A DNA stretch of 16,701 nt from Akkermansiaceae bacterium UBA1518 (GCA_002323895.1 DCQM01000164.1:42839-59539); one strand, 5' to 3'. Positions 1 to 8,524 are shown, counted from the first letter of the stretch. Program-made: numbers and translations. Notes: generated from the sequence alone by a model not told the origin.

Positions 1-1839
1 ATGTATCGCCATACTACTTTTAATCTCAACCCGCGTCCTTCTTCGATTGATACTCCGCTGCATTCTTTTATCCCATACAGGCATGTTGACCACATGCATC
101 CGAACGCGTTTATTTCGATTTGCGCTACCAAGAATTCAGAGGCGATCACCCGGGAGATTTTTGGAGATGATGTGATTTATACCTCCTGGCAGCGCCCGGG
201 TTTTGATCTCGGTCTTTTGTTTCAAGAGGTTTGTAAAAATCATCCTCAGGCTAAAGGGATTAATATGGGGCAGCATGGACTGATCAATTGGGCGGATGAC
301 GATAAGGAATGTTACGAACTCACCCTAGAGTTGATTGAGCGGGCTGGCAGGTATATCGAAGAAAGGGAAAAGGGTGAGCAGACTTTTGAAGGGCAGAAAT
401 ATGAAAATCTTTCGGGCGATCATCAGAAAGACTTAGTAAGTAAAATTGTGCCATGGTTGCGAGGGCAGGTCAGCCAACAGAATCGTTTTGTCGCAACAAT
501 TGAATCAACGGAAGCTGCTCTGGAGTTTGTGAACTCTCATGCCGCAAAGCGTCTCGCTGAGCTGGGTACTTCGTGTCCCGATCATTTTCTGCGAACTAAG
601 ATCAAGCCACTCTATGTTGATTGGGATCCTAAAAATGAAGATTTCGAAATCCTGAGAGCTAAACTTCTGGAGGGGTTGAGGGGCTATCGTGCTGACTATG
701 TGAAATACTACGAGGCGAATAAGGAACTGTCTTCGCCTGCAATGCGTGACCCGAATCCGACTGTAGTACTTATTCCGGGAATCGGGATGGTGGCTTTTGG
801 AAAGAATAAATCAGAATCACGGGTGACGGCTGAATTTTATAATTGTGCAATCTCGGTGATGCGCGGTGCAGAGGCGATTGATGAATACATCGGATTACCA
901 CAGAAAGAGGCTTTCGATATTGAATATTGGGCTCTTGAGGAGGCGAAACTGCAGCGTATGCCTCCCGAGTGTGAGTATGCACGGAGAGTGGTTGTTGTGG
1001 TAGGAGCCGGAAGTGGAATTGGAAAAGAAATGGCCCATCTTATGATCGATCAGGGTGCGCATGTCGTCTGTGCTGACTTGAATTTGGAGGCAGCTGAAGA
1101 GACTGCGGCCGAATTGATAGCAAAAGTTGGAAAGGGGATCGGGGTTGCTGGAACTGGAGTCTCGGGGTGTGGAAATGCGATTGGTGTGGCGTGTAACGTA
1201 ACAGATCGTAGCTCGATTAAGGCGATGTTAGATGAAGTGATTTACGCCTATGGTGGTTTCGATCATATCGTGGTGACTGCGGGGGTTTTCGTTCCACCAG
1301 ATCGGAGCGGACATATCCCTGATGAAAAATGGGGGCTTACATTTGGGATCAATGTTTCTGGGCCTTACTTCGTCGCGGATGAGGCTGCTGAAATTTGGGA
1401 ACAACAAGGGCTTAAAGGCTCGATGGTGGTCACGACGAGTGCTAATGCGGTTGTTTCTAAAAAAGGCAGCCTTGCTTATGATGCCTCGAAGGCGGCTGCT
1501 AATCATTTGCTCCGTGAATTGGCGATCGAACTTGCGCCTCTCGTTCGGGTGAATGGAGTCGCTCCCGCTACGGTAGTGGCTGGAAGTGGGATGTTTCCAA
1601 GGGACCGGGTGATTGCATCACTCACGAAATACGAAATCTCTTTCAGCGATGATGAAGGCACTGAGGATCTTCGCAACAAGCTTGCACAGTTTTATGCCGA
1701 TCGGACACTCACTCAATCTCCTATTACGCCTCAGGATCAAGCGCAGGGGATGCTCTTTATGCTCAGTGATGCTTCTTCAAAAACTACCGGCCAAATCTTA
1801 GCGGTTGATGGAGGGCTTCAGGAAGCGTTCCTGCGTTAA
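1..1839 (+). CDS. rhaEW: Bifunctional rhamnulose-1-phosphate aldolase / L-lactaldehyde dehydrogenase, 5'-partial
   Basis: This cytoplasmic enzyme of L-rhamnose catabolism has two parts. The class II aldolase half splits L-rhamnulose-1-phosphate into dihydroxyacetone phosphate and L-lactaldehyde. The short-chain dehydrogenase half is expected to oxidise L-lactaldehyde to L-lactate. The visible 612 codons begin inside the aldolase: the HVDHMH motif at residues 28-33 (zinc-ligand histidines) normally lies about 100 residues or more into this family, and full-length members are near 700 residues. The ATG at base 1 is therefore probably an internal Met and the gene starts upstream. The dehydrogenase half runs from about residue 325 to the end, with the nucleotide-binding GAGSGIG at 335-341, catalytic Ser480 and the YxxxK pair Tyr493/Lys497. 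The stop is 7 bp before the Mqo-family gene, and rhamnulokinase follows, which supports a rhamnose operon. The RhaE/RhaW fusion is known from Chloroflexus, Bacillus (YuxG) and other groups. Family assignment is strong; the lactaldehyde specificity is inferred from family and context. Confidence 0.9.
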   Translation: MYRHTTFNLNPRPSSIDTPLHSFIPYRHVDHMHPNAFISICATKNSEAITREIFGDDVIYTSWQRPGFDLGLLFQEVCKNHPQAKGINMGQHGLINWADDDKECYELTLELIERAGRYIEEREKGEQTFEGQKYENLSGDHQKDLVSKIVPWLRGQVSQQNRFVATIESTEAALEFVNSHAAKRLAELGTSCPDHFLRTKIKPLYVDWDPKNEDFEILRAKLLEGLRGYRADYVKYYEANKELSSPAMRDPNPTVVLIPGIGMVAFGKNKSESRVTAEFYNCAISVMRGAEAIDEYIGLPQKEAFDIEYWALEEAKLQRMPPECEYARRVVVVVGAGSGIGKEMAHLMIDQGAHVVCADLNLEAAEETAAELIAKVGKGIGVAGTGVSGCGNAIGVACNVTDRSSIKAMLDEVIYAYGGFDHIVVTAGVFVPPDRSGHIPDEKWGLTFGINVSGPYFVADEAAEIWEQQGLKGSMVVTTSANAVVSKKGSLAYDASKAAANHLLRELAIELAPLVRVNGVAPATVVAGSGMFPRDRVIASLTKYEISFSDDEGTEDLRNKLAQFYADRTLTQSPITPQDQAQGMLFMLSDASSKTTGQILAVDGGLQEAFLR

Positions 1840-1846
1840 TTCGCTC

Positions 1847-3337
1847 ATGAAAACTGACGTTCTACTTATCGGATCGGGGATCATGTCCTCGACGCTCGGC
1901 GTGATGCTGAGAGAATTGAATCCCGCTCTTTCAGTGCAGCTCTTTGAAGTGACTGAAAAGCCTGCTCAGGAAGCTTCAAATGGTTGGAATAACGCGGGGA
2001 CCGGTCATGCTGGAATTTGCGAGCTATCCTACACTCCAAAGCAAGAAGAAGATGGGACGGTCGATGTTTCGAAAGCGATCTCGGTTTTTGAAGACTTCGA
2101 ACATTCTCTTCAGTTCTGGGCGCATGCGGCACGTCGAGGGATCATCAAGGATACAAGGAAATGCTTGAATTCGTTGCCACATATTTCCCTTGTTCATACC
2201 CAAGAGCAGGTGCCTTACCTCAAGGCTCGCTACGAGGCTTTGAAGGAGCATCATTTCTTTGAGCCGATGAGGTTTTCGACAGATCGGAAGGAGATTTCTG
2301 ATTGGGCCCCACTTTTAATGAAAGGACGTAATGAGGAGCAACCGGTTGCCGCGACTCATATGGATGGCGGGACAGATGTGAATTTCGGCGAGATTTCTCG
2401 AAGTTTTTGTCAATGGATCGATGAACAGGAAGGGTGCAGTACCCAGTTTGGACACCGGGTTGTGGATCTCAATAAAAGGATTTCAGGAAAGGGTTGGGTC
2501 GTCACTGTGCGTAATGAGGAAACGGGCCAGAAACAGAAGGTTCACGCCGATTTTGTTTTCGTAGGAGCTGGCGGGGGGTCTCTTCCGTTGCTTCAAAAAT
2601 CGGGAATCCCTGAAGTGCGCGGGTATGGTGGTTTTCCGATTGGTGGGCAGTGGATGATTACCCGGAATCCTGAGATTGTGGCGAAGCATACTGCTAAGGT
2701 GTATGGTCAAGCCCTTGGTGCAGCTCCGACGATGGCGGTTCCTCACCTTGATACGCGTATGATTGATGGTAAGCCGTCTTTGCTCTTTGGGCCATTTGCG
2801 GCCTGGACTGGCAAATTCCTTCACAATGGAGGGAGCCATTTTGATTTGCCCCTTTCAGTGCGTCCCGGAAATATTCTCTCACTGATGAGGGTGGGAATGC
2901 ATAATTTGGATCTCGTCAAATATCTCGTCGAGCAAGGGTTGCAATCCAAGGAATCGCGAATGCGCGAATTGCGTAATTTTTATCCGGATGCCTTGGCCAA
3001 GGACTGGGAGGTCATCGATGCTGGTATTCGGGTTCAAGCCATCAAACAGGAGCCTGGTGAAGAACCTGGAATCGTTCATTATGGAACGGAGGTGCTCACG
3101 AGCGCTGATAAAACTATTTCAGCGCTTCTAGGGGCGTCACCGGGTGCTTCGGTTTCAACTCAAGTGATGCTTGAGTGTATTCAGCGTTGTCTTCCCCAGT
3201 TCCTTAAAACGGAAGACGCAAAGGAGCGGATGAGCGATATGATTCCAAACTGGAACCATGATCTAAAAGTAGATTCGGCGCGGAACCGGTATCTCGAGAT
3301 TCATGAGAAGGCGATGGCTGACCTTAATCTTATTTGA
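1847..3337 (+). CDS. mqo: Malate:quinone oxidoreductase family flavoprotein (possible L-lactate:quinone oxidoreductase)
   Basis: This 496-residue FAD-dependent, membrane-associated 2-hydroxyacid:quinone oxidoreductase has the length usual for Mqo. Family signatures are the N-terminal dinucleotide-binding GSGIMSSTLG (residues 9-18), the NNAGTGHAGICELSYTP block (48-64), the FVGAGGGSLPLL segment in mid-protein, VPHLDTR followed by LLFGPFA, and GTEV followed by LLGASPGAS near the C-terminus. I chose the ATG at 1847 because it begins directly with the FAD-binding strand. A TTG/ATG extension from 1805 would overlap the upstream gene and add 14 unrelated residues. The gene sits between the rhamnulose-phosphate aldolase/dehydrogenase and rhamnulokinase. 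Classical Mqo oxidises malate to oxaloacetate, but a Staphylococcus aureus homologue (Lqo) is an L-lactate:quinone oxidoreductase. Because L-rhamnose breakdown yields L-lactate, that activity would suit this position. The family call is very safe; the substrate cannot be read from the sequence. Confidence 0.9.
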   Translation: MKTDVLLIGSGIMSSTLGVMLRELNPALSVQLFEVTEKPAQEASNGWNNAGTGHAGICELSYTPKQEEDGTVDVSKAISVFEDFEHSLQFWAHAARRGIIKDTRKCLNSLPHISLVHTQEQVPYLKARYEALKEHHFFEPMRFSTDRKEISDWAPLLMKGRNEEQPVAATHMDGGTDVNFGEISRSFCQWIDEQEGCSTQFGHRVVDLNKRISGKGWVVTVRNEETGQKQKVHADFVFVGAGGGSLPLLQKSGIPEVRGYGGFPIGGQWMITRNPEIVAKHTAKVYGQALGAAPTMAVPHLDTRMIDGKPSLLFGPFAAWTGKFLHNGGSHFDLPLSVRPGNILSLMRVGMHNLDLVKYLVEQGLQSKESRMRELRNFYPDALAKDWEVIDAGIRVQAIKQEPGEEPGIVHYGTEVLTSADKTISALLGASPGASVSTQVMLECIQRCLPQFLKTEDAKERMSDMIPNWNHDLKVDSARNRYLEIHEKAMADLNLI

Positions 3338-3340
3338 GCA

Positions 3341-4846
3341 ATGGCTGACGGAGCGGTTTTTTTGGCAGTTGATCTTGGCGCAGGGAGCGGCCGGATCATT
3401 GCGGGTTTGATGTTAGGAGGAAGGCTCTCTCTAGAGGAGGTCTATCGATTTGAGAACGAACCTGTTGAAAAAAGTGGAAACCTTTATTGGGATTTTGGGG
3501 GGCTTTGGGCTGGGGTGCTAGAAGGTTTAAGGTTGTCTGTGGTTCGATACGGGGCCGAGAATATTAGTTCGATTGGGGTAGATACTTGGGGTGTCGATTA
3601 CGGGTTTATAGATAAGAGCGGGCAGCTCCTCGGTGAGGTAAGGCACTACCGTGATCCGCGGACAAAAAACATGTATGAGAATCTTGCGAAACGAGTTTCC
3701 AAGGATGTTATTTTTGAAAAGACAGGGATCCAGTTTATGAACATTAATACGCTTCCGCAGATGTGTGCAGAAGTTAAGGATCCTGATTCATTACTGCCTC
3801 TTGCAGATCAGTTTTTGATGGTGCCAGACTTAATTAACCTTTCGCTAACTGGGCAGGCTTTTTGTGAGCGAACCAATGCAAGCACGACTCAGTTTTATAA
3901 CCCTACAAAAAAGGATTGGTCGCGAACTTTGTTTGAAGCTTTGAAGCTTCCGTTAGAGGTGGCTCCGAAATTGGTGTCTCCTGGGACTGATCTCGGAATG
4001 GTCAAGGCTTCGGTCAGGGATCAAACTGGATTATCTTCCGAGACAAGAGTGGTAACGGTGGGGGCGCATGATACCGCTTCGGCGGTCGCAGCTGTTCCCG
4101 CAGAAAGAGGAACGAGATTTGCCTATTTGAGTTCTGGAACTTGGTCTCTGCTGGGGGTGGAACTTGAAAAACCTATTTTCGATTCTCTTGCCCGGTCCTA
4201 TAATCTCACGAATGAGGTTGGGGTTTTCGATACGATTCGGCTCCTGAAAAATATTAATGGCTTATGGGTGGTGCAGGAATGCCGTCGGGTTTGGAAGGAG
4301 CAGGGGAATGATTGGAGTTACCGTGATCTCGGAGAAATGGCGGCGGGAGCTAAGCGATTACAATCATTTATTGATCCGGACGATGTCCGCTTTGCGGGGC
4401 GTTGCAACATGCCTCTCGTGATTCAGGACTACTGCCGCGAAACTAGGCAGGATGTTCCAGAGGGGCCAGCTGAGATTCTCCGATTGGTCACTGATAGTTT
4501 GGCGATGAAGATTCGCTTTGTTTTAGAGAGGTTAGAAGAGGTGATTGGATACCGAATTGAGGTCCTTCATATTATCGGAGGCGGAGGTCAAAATGATCAG
4601 CTAAATAAAAGTATTGCCAGTAGTATTAATCGACCAGTTGTAGTGGGGCCTTACGAGGCAACCGCAGCGGGGAACGTTATGATGCAAAAGGTCGCCCTGG
4701 ATGGTTTTCGGAGTTTGGGCGAAGGTCGCGATCTGATTCGAGAGTCTTTTCAGACAAGGCGCTTTGAGCCGGCTCATCCCGATGACTGGGCGACTGCCTA
4801 TGTGCGTTTCAGGAAACTCTTGTATCGTGATTCTACGGGATTTTAG
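3341..4846 (+). CDS. rhaB: Rhamnulokinase (FGGY carbohydrate kinase)
   Basis: This 501-residue enzyme phosphorylates L-rhamnulose at C1 with ATP, producing the substrate of the aldolase encoded two genes upstream. It has the two-lobed FGGY/actin-like ATPase layout. The first phosphate loop is VDLGAGSGR at residues 10-18, followed by GVDTWGVDYG, which is characteristic of rhamnulokinases. The substrate-side motif TNASTTQFYNP comes next, then the catalytic Asp244 in GAHDTASAV, the SSGTWSLLGVE segment, and the adenosine-binding IIGGGGQND near residues 411-418. The length matches the family (about 480-500). The start lies 3 bp after the Mqo-family stop, with no clear Shine-Dalgarno sequence, so translation may be coupled. 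It is the last gene on this strand before a convergent gene, and so is probably the end of the rhamnose operon. Isomerase, transporter and regulator genes are not in the window. Confidence 0.93.
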   Translation: MADGAVFLAVDLGAGSGRIIAGLMLGGRLSLEEVYRFENEPVEKSGNLYWDFGGLWAGVLEGLRLSVVRYGAENISSIGVDTWGVDYGFIDKSGQLLGEVRHYRDPRTKNMYENLAKRVSKDVIFEKTGIQFMNINTLPQMCAEVKDPDSLLPLADQFLMVPDLINLSLTGQAFCERTNASTTQFYNPTKKDWSRTLFEALKLPLEVAPKLVSPGTDLGMVKASVRDQTGLSSETRVVTVGAHDTASAVAAVPAERGTRFAYLSSGTWSLLGVELEKPIFDSLARSYNLTNEVGVFDTIRLLKNINGLWVVQECRRVWKEQGNDWSYRDLGEMAAGAKRLQSFIDPDDVRFAGRCNMPLVIQDYCRETRQDVPEGPAEILRLVTDSLAMKIRFVLERLEEVIGYRIEVLHIIGGGGQNDQLNKSIASSINRPVVVGPYEATAAGNVMMQKVALDGFRSLGEGRDLIRESFQTRRFEPAHPDDWATAYVRFRKLLYRDSTGF

Positions 4847-4875
4847 AGTTGAAAAAGTCTTGACCCTAGGAGTCG

Positions 4876-4915
4876 ATAAAAGAAGAACCGCAGTCTCCAA
4901 AAAGGAGAATACGGT
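4876..4915 (-). terminator. Probable intrinsic terminator of the secreted multidomain protein gene
   Basis: Read on the minus strand, an interrupted hairpin begins about 30 bp after the stop codon at 4946. The outer stem pairs 4912-4915 with 4887-4890, there is a 3x3 internal loop, and the inner 5-bp stem pairs GGAGA/TCTCC at 4904-4908 and 4894-4898 around a five-base loop. The minus-strand sequence that follows (4886 down to 4876) is T-rich, TCTTCTTTTAT. The stem is weak and the T tract is interrupted, so efficiency is uncertain. On the plus strand there is no T run after the hairpin, so it is less likely to end the rhamnose operon. Confidence 0.4.
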
Positions 4916-4945
4916 CCTCAGAATAATAAGTTTAGCTTCCTTGAT

Positions 4946-7714
4946 TTACTCGTTTTCGACGACTCGGAAGAAGAGCTTTTCGATTTCCGGGCTCAAGTTT
5001 GTAAAGGTAAAGGTTGTTGTCTCACCTTGGGATTCAATGCTGTCATTGATATCGGTTTCAAAATCGAACAGATCGGTAGAGGTGAAGATCGAATAGGTTT
5101 GATTGTTTCGTGAGTTCCATGTGAGAGAAATTTGTTTTGTCTCTTTGTCGTATGAGAACGCTATGACTTCCAGAGGAGCCAAGGAGCCGGCCTCACCGAA
5201 ATACTCAATCTCTGCCAAGGCGTGGTTCGATCCTCCTGTCCGGGTCACATCATAACGGATGAATTTGTAAGGATTCGAAGCAGAGGGAAGGTCAATACGA
5301 GCAGTCTGATTCCGCGTCGCACCCCAAATAGAAGCACTGTCGATACGCTCGTAGATGGTCTCAAAATTGATGCCATCGTTTGATCCCTGAATTTGGAAAT
5401 CAAGAGGATCACGAGCAGGAGTGTCATTACTTGAAGTCAGGGTGAAGTGAGTCAGCGAAACTGGGTTTTCAAACTCAACGGTTGCAAAAACCGGAGCTCC
5501 GCCACAACAGAGTTTATTTTGTCCGCCACCGGTTAGGTTGTCGAACATGTCAAATGAGCCCTCACTCCCGCCAAAGTTGCCGAAGTATTCCTCAGCATTT
5601 GCAGTGATTGAAACCCAGTTAAAGTTTGTTCCGGCAGTTTGGCCGACATCTCCATTAGCAAAGATGGTTTCACTCTCTGTGCCATCATCTTCGGGATCGG
5701 TCAGATCGCCTCCCAGGAGATCGTTAATCAGAGTGATCGTAGCAATTGCTGACTTGCTTTCGGGATCGTTGGGATCAGTTAAATTTTCAACTTCAAATCC
5801 GTCTTTTTGATTGTCATCGTCTGTGTCGGGAAGATTCGGATCTGATCCGGTCTTGGTAACAGATATAAATGTGCCCCCACCGTCTTCGACTCCGTCTAGA
5901 AGTCCGTCGCTGTCGCTATCGGGATTGAGGGGGTTCGTTCCGGTCTGGGAGGCGCTCACAAAAGTGCCTGTGCCATCCTCGACTCCATCCTTTAGCCCAT
6001 CGCTATCAGTGTCCTCGTTGCTCGGATCGAGCCCGCTTTCAGATTCTTCGAGGTTTGTTAGACCATCCATGTCAAAATCGTCATCGGGTCCTTCTGAAAG
6101 ATCGCCGAAAAAGCTTGTTTCAAAGTCATCATCGAGACCGTCCATGTCCGAATCAAGTTCAGCTTTAAAAGAGGTTTCCAGAAGTTCATAATCTGCAACA
6201 TTGAATGGAATAGCAGTCTTGTCACCTTGTTCCTTCGCCGCGAATAGCTGAACTTGTGCTCCACCCCCTCTCTCCCAATAGACAAATTCCATTACATGGT
6301 TTCCGTAGGCGAGTGAAATTGCTCCGAGTGTGGTAGTTGAACCACGATTACGATCGTCAATCGTGGCGATTTCTCCATCGATAAACAGCCCGCCACCGTC
6401 ATCCGAGTTAAAGCCAAAGGTATATATTCCCGGTTCACTGATAAAGATTGTGCCAGTAGCGATCAACCCATAGTCATCGGCGGCAAGATCTTGTGTTCCC
6501 AAGACAGGGAATGGGCGTGGATTCGGGAAAGGGCCGTTGGCATTGTCTCGGAAGTTAATCGAGATCTCGGCCGTGCTGGTTTCGGCGATAATATTCGCCG
6601 GTGTTTCAAACAGGGCGCGGGTATCAGCGATTGAATTTAGACCCACTAATGAAGTGGCGTTTCGAACTGACCATCCAGTCGGAACGCTGGCGTCGTCGTT
6701 CGGATCGGTCGATGATTTAATTTCAGAGCCATCGCTGAAGCCGTCATCGTCTGAGTCAGAGAGACTCGGGTTGGTTCCGGTATTATTCTCATCAACAAGA
6801 ATGCCGGTATTGGTTTCAACGAGGTCGAATAATCCATCGCTGTCGGTGTCCGCATTCAAAGGATTGGTTCCGGTATTGCTGCTGCTGACGTAAATCCCAG
6901 TGTTGGTTTCTACGCCGTCTAAAAGCCCGTCGTCATCCGTGTCGTCATCTTGAGGATCGCTCCCCGCGATGTATTCATCAAGGTTGACTAAACCATCCAA
7001 ATCAAGATCGCCCGTCGCATCATCTACTGTCTTGTCCAGTCCATTGTCATCCTCATATTGGTCCGGCATGCCGTCACCATCCGCATCGTTGGTAGTCGAG
7101 ACCTTGATCGAATCAATTTCCCAATTCGGAATATTTGTTCCGCGCGCTCCTTCGTCAAATGCTCCGATAAAGCGAATCTGAATTGTGGAGCCAGCTTCCA
7201 CGCCGCCAACATTGGCGATACTGGTGATGAATGTTCCGTCTAGGTAACCTGGTGACTCCATACTAAATCCATCGAGACCTTTTAGGACGTGGTTCCCAAT
7301 GAGAGAGTTGATGTTGGTATAACCGTTCTGAGTAAAGGCTGATTGAGGGACATTTGTAAATTCACTGCCATCGATTGAGATTTGCAGACCAGCGCCATCC
7401 CAATCGTCGGCTTCAATACTATATCGATGGTCAAAACTTACTTGAATTCCTGCTGTCTTTGGAACTTCGATTATTGGACTTGTAATGGTATTTGTCGCAG
7501 GTCCTGAGTCATCGCCTTCAATTGACCAAGTCCCGCGCCCCGCATTATACAATGCCGGAATCGGAGTGTTGCCAGTCGCTTCTTGAACAAAGCTGCCATC
7601 ATTGTCGGCAAAGTTTTCGATTAGTAAATCGATAGCTTCTGATGCAGAACAATAAGCAAAGGTGATTGCCGCTATTGTGGGGATTTTAAAGAATTTGTAT
7701 TCAACGTTCATCAT
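4946..7714 (-). CDS. Secreted multidomain protein: jelly-roll-like domain, TSP3 repeats, PA14-like, TSP3 repeats, discoidin-like
   Basis: This is a 922-residue exported protein of unknown exact function. Residues 1 to about 27 look like a signal peptide (Lys-containing start, hydrophobic core, then small residues CSASEA). Residues 28 to about 208 form a beta-rich lectin/anchor-like domain with FDHRYSIEADDWDGAGL. Residues 210-345 and 521-652 are two blocks of aspartate-rich, calcium-binding thrombospondin type-3 repeats (DADGDG, DTDSDGL and similar). Between them, about 348-515, is a PA14-like domain with GIYTFGFNSDDGGGLFIDG followed by the HVMEFVYWERGGGA strand. Residues about 690-838 resemble an F5/8 type C (discoidin) carbohydrate-binding domain (ARDPLDFQIQGSNDG, then KFIRYDVT). 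The final 80 residues are a small beta domain of a type common at the C-termini of verrucomicrobial secreted proteins. PA14 and discoidin domains suggest glycan or polysaccharide binding; no catalytic domain is apparent. Two adjacent ATGs start the gene, preceded by AAAGG about 10 bases upstream. The nearness to rhamnose genes hints at polysaccharide use, but the opposite strand makes this weak. Confidence 0.8.
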   Translation of the reverse strand: MMNVEYKFFKIPTIAAITFAYCSASEAIDLLIENFADNDGSFVQEATGNTPIPALYNAGRGTWSIEGDDSGPATNTITSPIIEVPKTAGIQVSFDHRYSIEADDWDGAGLQISIDGSEFTNVPQSAFTQNGYTNINSLIGNHVLKGLDGFSMESPGYLDGTFITSIANVGGVEAGSTIQIRFIGAFDEGARGTNIPNWEIDSIKVSTTNDADGDGMPDQYEDDNGLDKTVDDATGDLDLDGLVNLDEYIAGSDPQDDDTDDDGLLDGVETNTGIYVSSSNTGTNPLNADTDSDGLFDLVETNTGILVDENNTGTNPSLSDSDDDGFSDGSEIKSSTDPNDDASVPTGWSVRNATSLVGLNSIADTRALFETPANIIAETSTAEISINFRDNANGPFPNPRPFPVLGTQDLAADDYGLIATGTIFISEPGIYTFGFNSDDGGGLFIDGEIATIDDRNRGSTTTLGAISLAYGNHVMEFVYWERGGGAQVQLFAAKEQGDKTAIPFNVADYELLETSFKAELDSDMDGLDDDFETSFFGDLSEGPDDDFDMDGLTNLEESESGLDPSNEDTDSDGLKDGVEDGTGTFVSASQTGTNPLNPDSDSDGLLDGVEDGGGTFISVTKTGSDPNLPDTDDDNQKDGFEVENLTDPNDPESKSAIATITLINDLLGGDLTDPEDDGTESETIFANGDVGQTAGTNFNWVSITANAEEYFGNFGGSEGSFDMFDNLTGGGQNKLCCGGAPVFATVEFENPVSLTHFTLTSSNDTPARDPLDFQIQGSNDGINFETIYERIDSASIWGATRNQTARIDLPSASNPYKFIRYDVTRTGGSNHALAEIEYFGEAGSLAPLEVIAFSYDKETKQISLTWNSRNNQTYSIFTSTDLFDFETDINDSIESQGETTTFTFTNLSPEIEKLFFRVVENE
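5759..6154 (-). repeat. Second thrombospondin type-3 repeat block (31-residue units)
   Basis: This in-gene repeat covers residues 521-652 of the secreted protein. Two consecutive 31-residue units share the pattern DSDGLxDGVEDGxGTF, then a TGTNPLN or TGSDPNL ending. They are flanked by shorter DxDxDGL units. Such Asp-rich loops bind calcium and make a stiff linker between the PA14-like and discoidin-like domains. Confidence 0.75.
6680..7087 (-). repeat. First thrombospondin type-3 repeat block (31-residue units)
   Basis: This in-gene repeat covers residues 210-345 of the secreted protein. The 31-residue units (DGLLDGVETNTGIYV and DGLFDLVETNTGILV, each ending NTGTNP) are visible in the DNA as copies of ttggttccgg at 6771 and 6864, exactly 93 bp apart. 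The block links the N-terminal beta domain to the PA14-like domain and is probably a calcium-stabilised spacer. Confidence 0.75.
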
Positions 7715-7805
7715 ATCTAATTGCCTTTGTCTCAGCCTGCAGTCACTCAGTTTCGGTTAAGCGCGTCAAGGTCATTCTAAATTCGACTGATGATTTTGGC
7801 GTCCT

Positions 7806-8357
7806 TCACCCTTCGACTAGGAGTGTTGGACGGGAATTTGGAGCAAGACGTTTGGGGTTCTCGAAGAGCTTTTCGATTTCGAATCCTTGGGCTTTTATCA
7901 TCTGGAGCGGTTCGGTGAAGTCTGAAAGGATATCAGCCGGATCCTTCGAGAGGATCCACAAATACTCGCGACCAGGAGTTCCTACAATGGCTCGCTCATA
8001 GCTTTCATCAATCCAGAGAACCCAGTAGTCGCCCGGAAATAAGTTTGCGGGAAATGGATCAAAACGGACCTCGAGTTTACCATCGCCCACAAGCTTGGCC
8101 GAGCCCGTGATCCGGGTTGGTTCCCCGTTCGATTTTAATCCTTCGTTTAAAATTCGAACAGGCCCTTCCAGGCCCACCCCATAAGTTGCTTTTGCCGCGA
8201 TGAGGTTTCTTTCGAAGCGGTTTGGGAGTCGTGCCAACTCATGCCATTCTCCGTCATAGCGGTTTAGGTCAAAGTTCTGGACTGTTTGAATCGGTGGAAG
8301 AGATTTTAAACAGGATGCCAAAAAGAGCGGAGCGATTAGAAATACTAGAAGTTTCAT
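7806..8357 (-). CDS. blc: Lipocalin family lipoprotein (Blc-like)
   Basis: This 183-residue bacterial lipocalin is probably an outer-membrane lipoprotein that binds lipids or other hydrophobic ligands. The N-terminus is a lipoprotein signal: MKLLVF, a hydrophobic stretch and the lipobox L13-A-S-C16. The mature part carries the first lipocalin signature in modified form, YDGEWHELARLPNRFERN (usually GxWYEIAR), then ATYGV with GPVRILNEG. The second conserved region is GDYWVLWIDESYERAIVGTP followed by EYLWILSKDP, typical of Blc/apolipoprotein D-like proteins. Replacement of the usual WYE by WHE is a small deviation. The start codon overlaps the stop of an upstream remnant frame by 4 bp (ATGA), suggesting it was once the second gene of a translationally coupled pair. 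The 91-bp gap to the secreted-protein gene holds no clear terminator, so the two may be co-transcribed. Confidence 0.88.
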   Translation of the reverse strand: MKLLVFLIAPLFLASCLKSLPPIQTVQNFDLNRYDGEWHELARLPNRFERNLIAAKATYGVGLEGPVRILNEGLKSNGEPTRITGSAKLVGDGKLEVRFDPFPANLFPGDYWVLWIDESYERAIVGTPGREYLWILSKDPADILSDFTEPLQMIKAQGFEIEKLFENPKRLAPNSRPTLLVEG

Positions 8358-8524
8358 AATTTCACGGCGATTTCGGCTACGGTTTTGTCGGTAAGTAGTT
8401 TTTGGAAGTTACCGATCCTTGTCGGCCATCCTTGGGCAAATACTTCATGAGTGTCCAGTTCATGATTGTAAGCAGGAGATTTTCTGGTCCTTGCTACCTC
8501 TATCAGAAACCAATGGGGAGGCTG
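8354..8524 (-). pseudogene. Remnant of an SRPBCC/AHSA1-like gene (C-terminal end only)
   Basis: A minus-strand frame ends with a TGA whose last bases overlap the lipocalin ATG (ATGA), a typical operon junction. Its last residues, ELDTHEVFAQGWPTRIGNFQ then KLL, look like the C-terminal helix of SRPBCC/AHSA1 domains, in which an H-(E)-x-GW-x-x-x-L-x-N-(L/F)-x-x-LL pattern is common. Going upstream this frame meets a TAA at 8525-8527. A neighbouring frame encodes ENLLLTI just before the THE motif, which fits the beta strand expected there, but that frame also carries stops. No start codon or full-length protein can be assembled, so a decayed gene is the simplest reading. The family similarity is recognised by eye only. 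Confidence 0.35.

Noticed and set aside
1805..1846. Upstream TTG/ATG start for the Mqo-family gene
   Set aside because: It would overlap the previous gene and add 14 residues without homology. The ATG at 1847 leads straight into the FAD-binding strand.
5811..6191. 126-codon plus-strand open frame rich in Ser and Pro
   Set aside because: It is the antisense shadow of the Asp/Gly-rich TSP3 repeats of the secreted protein; its low-complexity sequence is explained by that.
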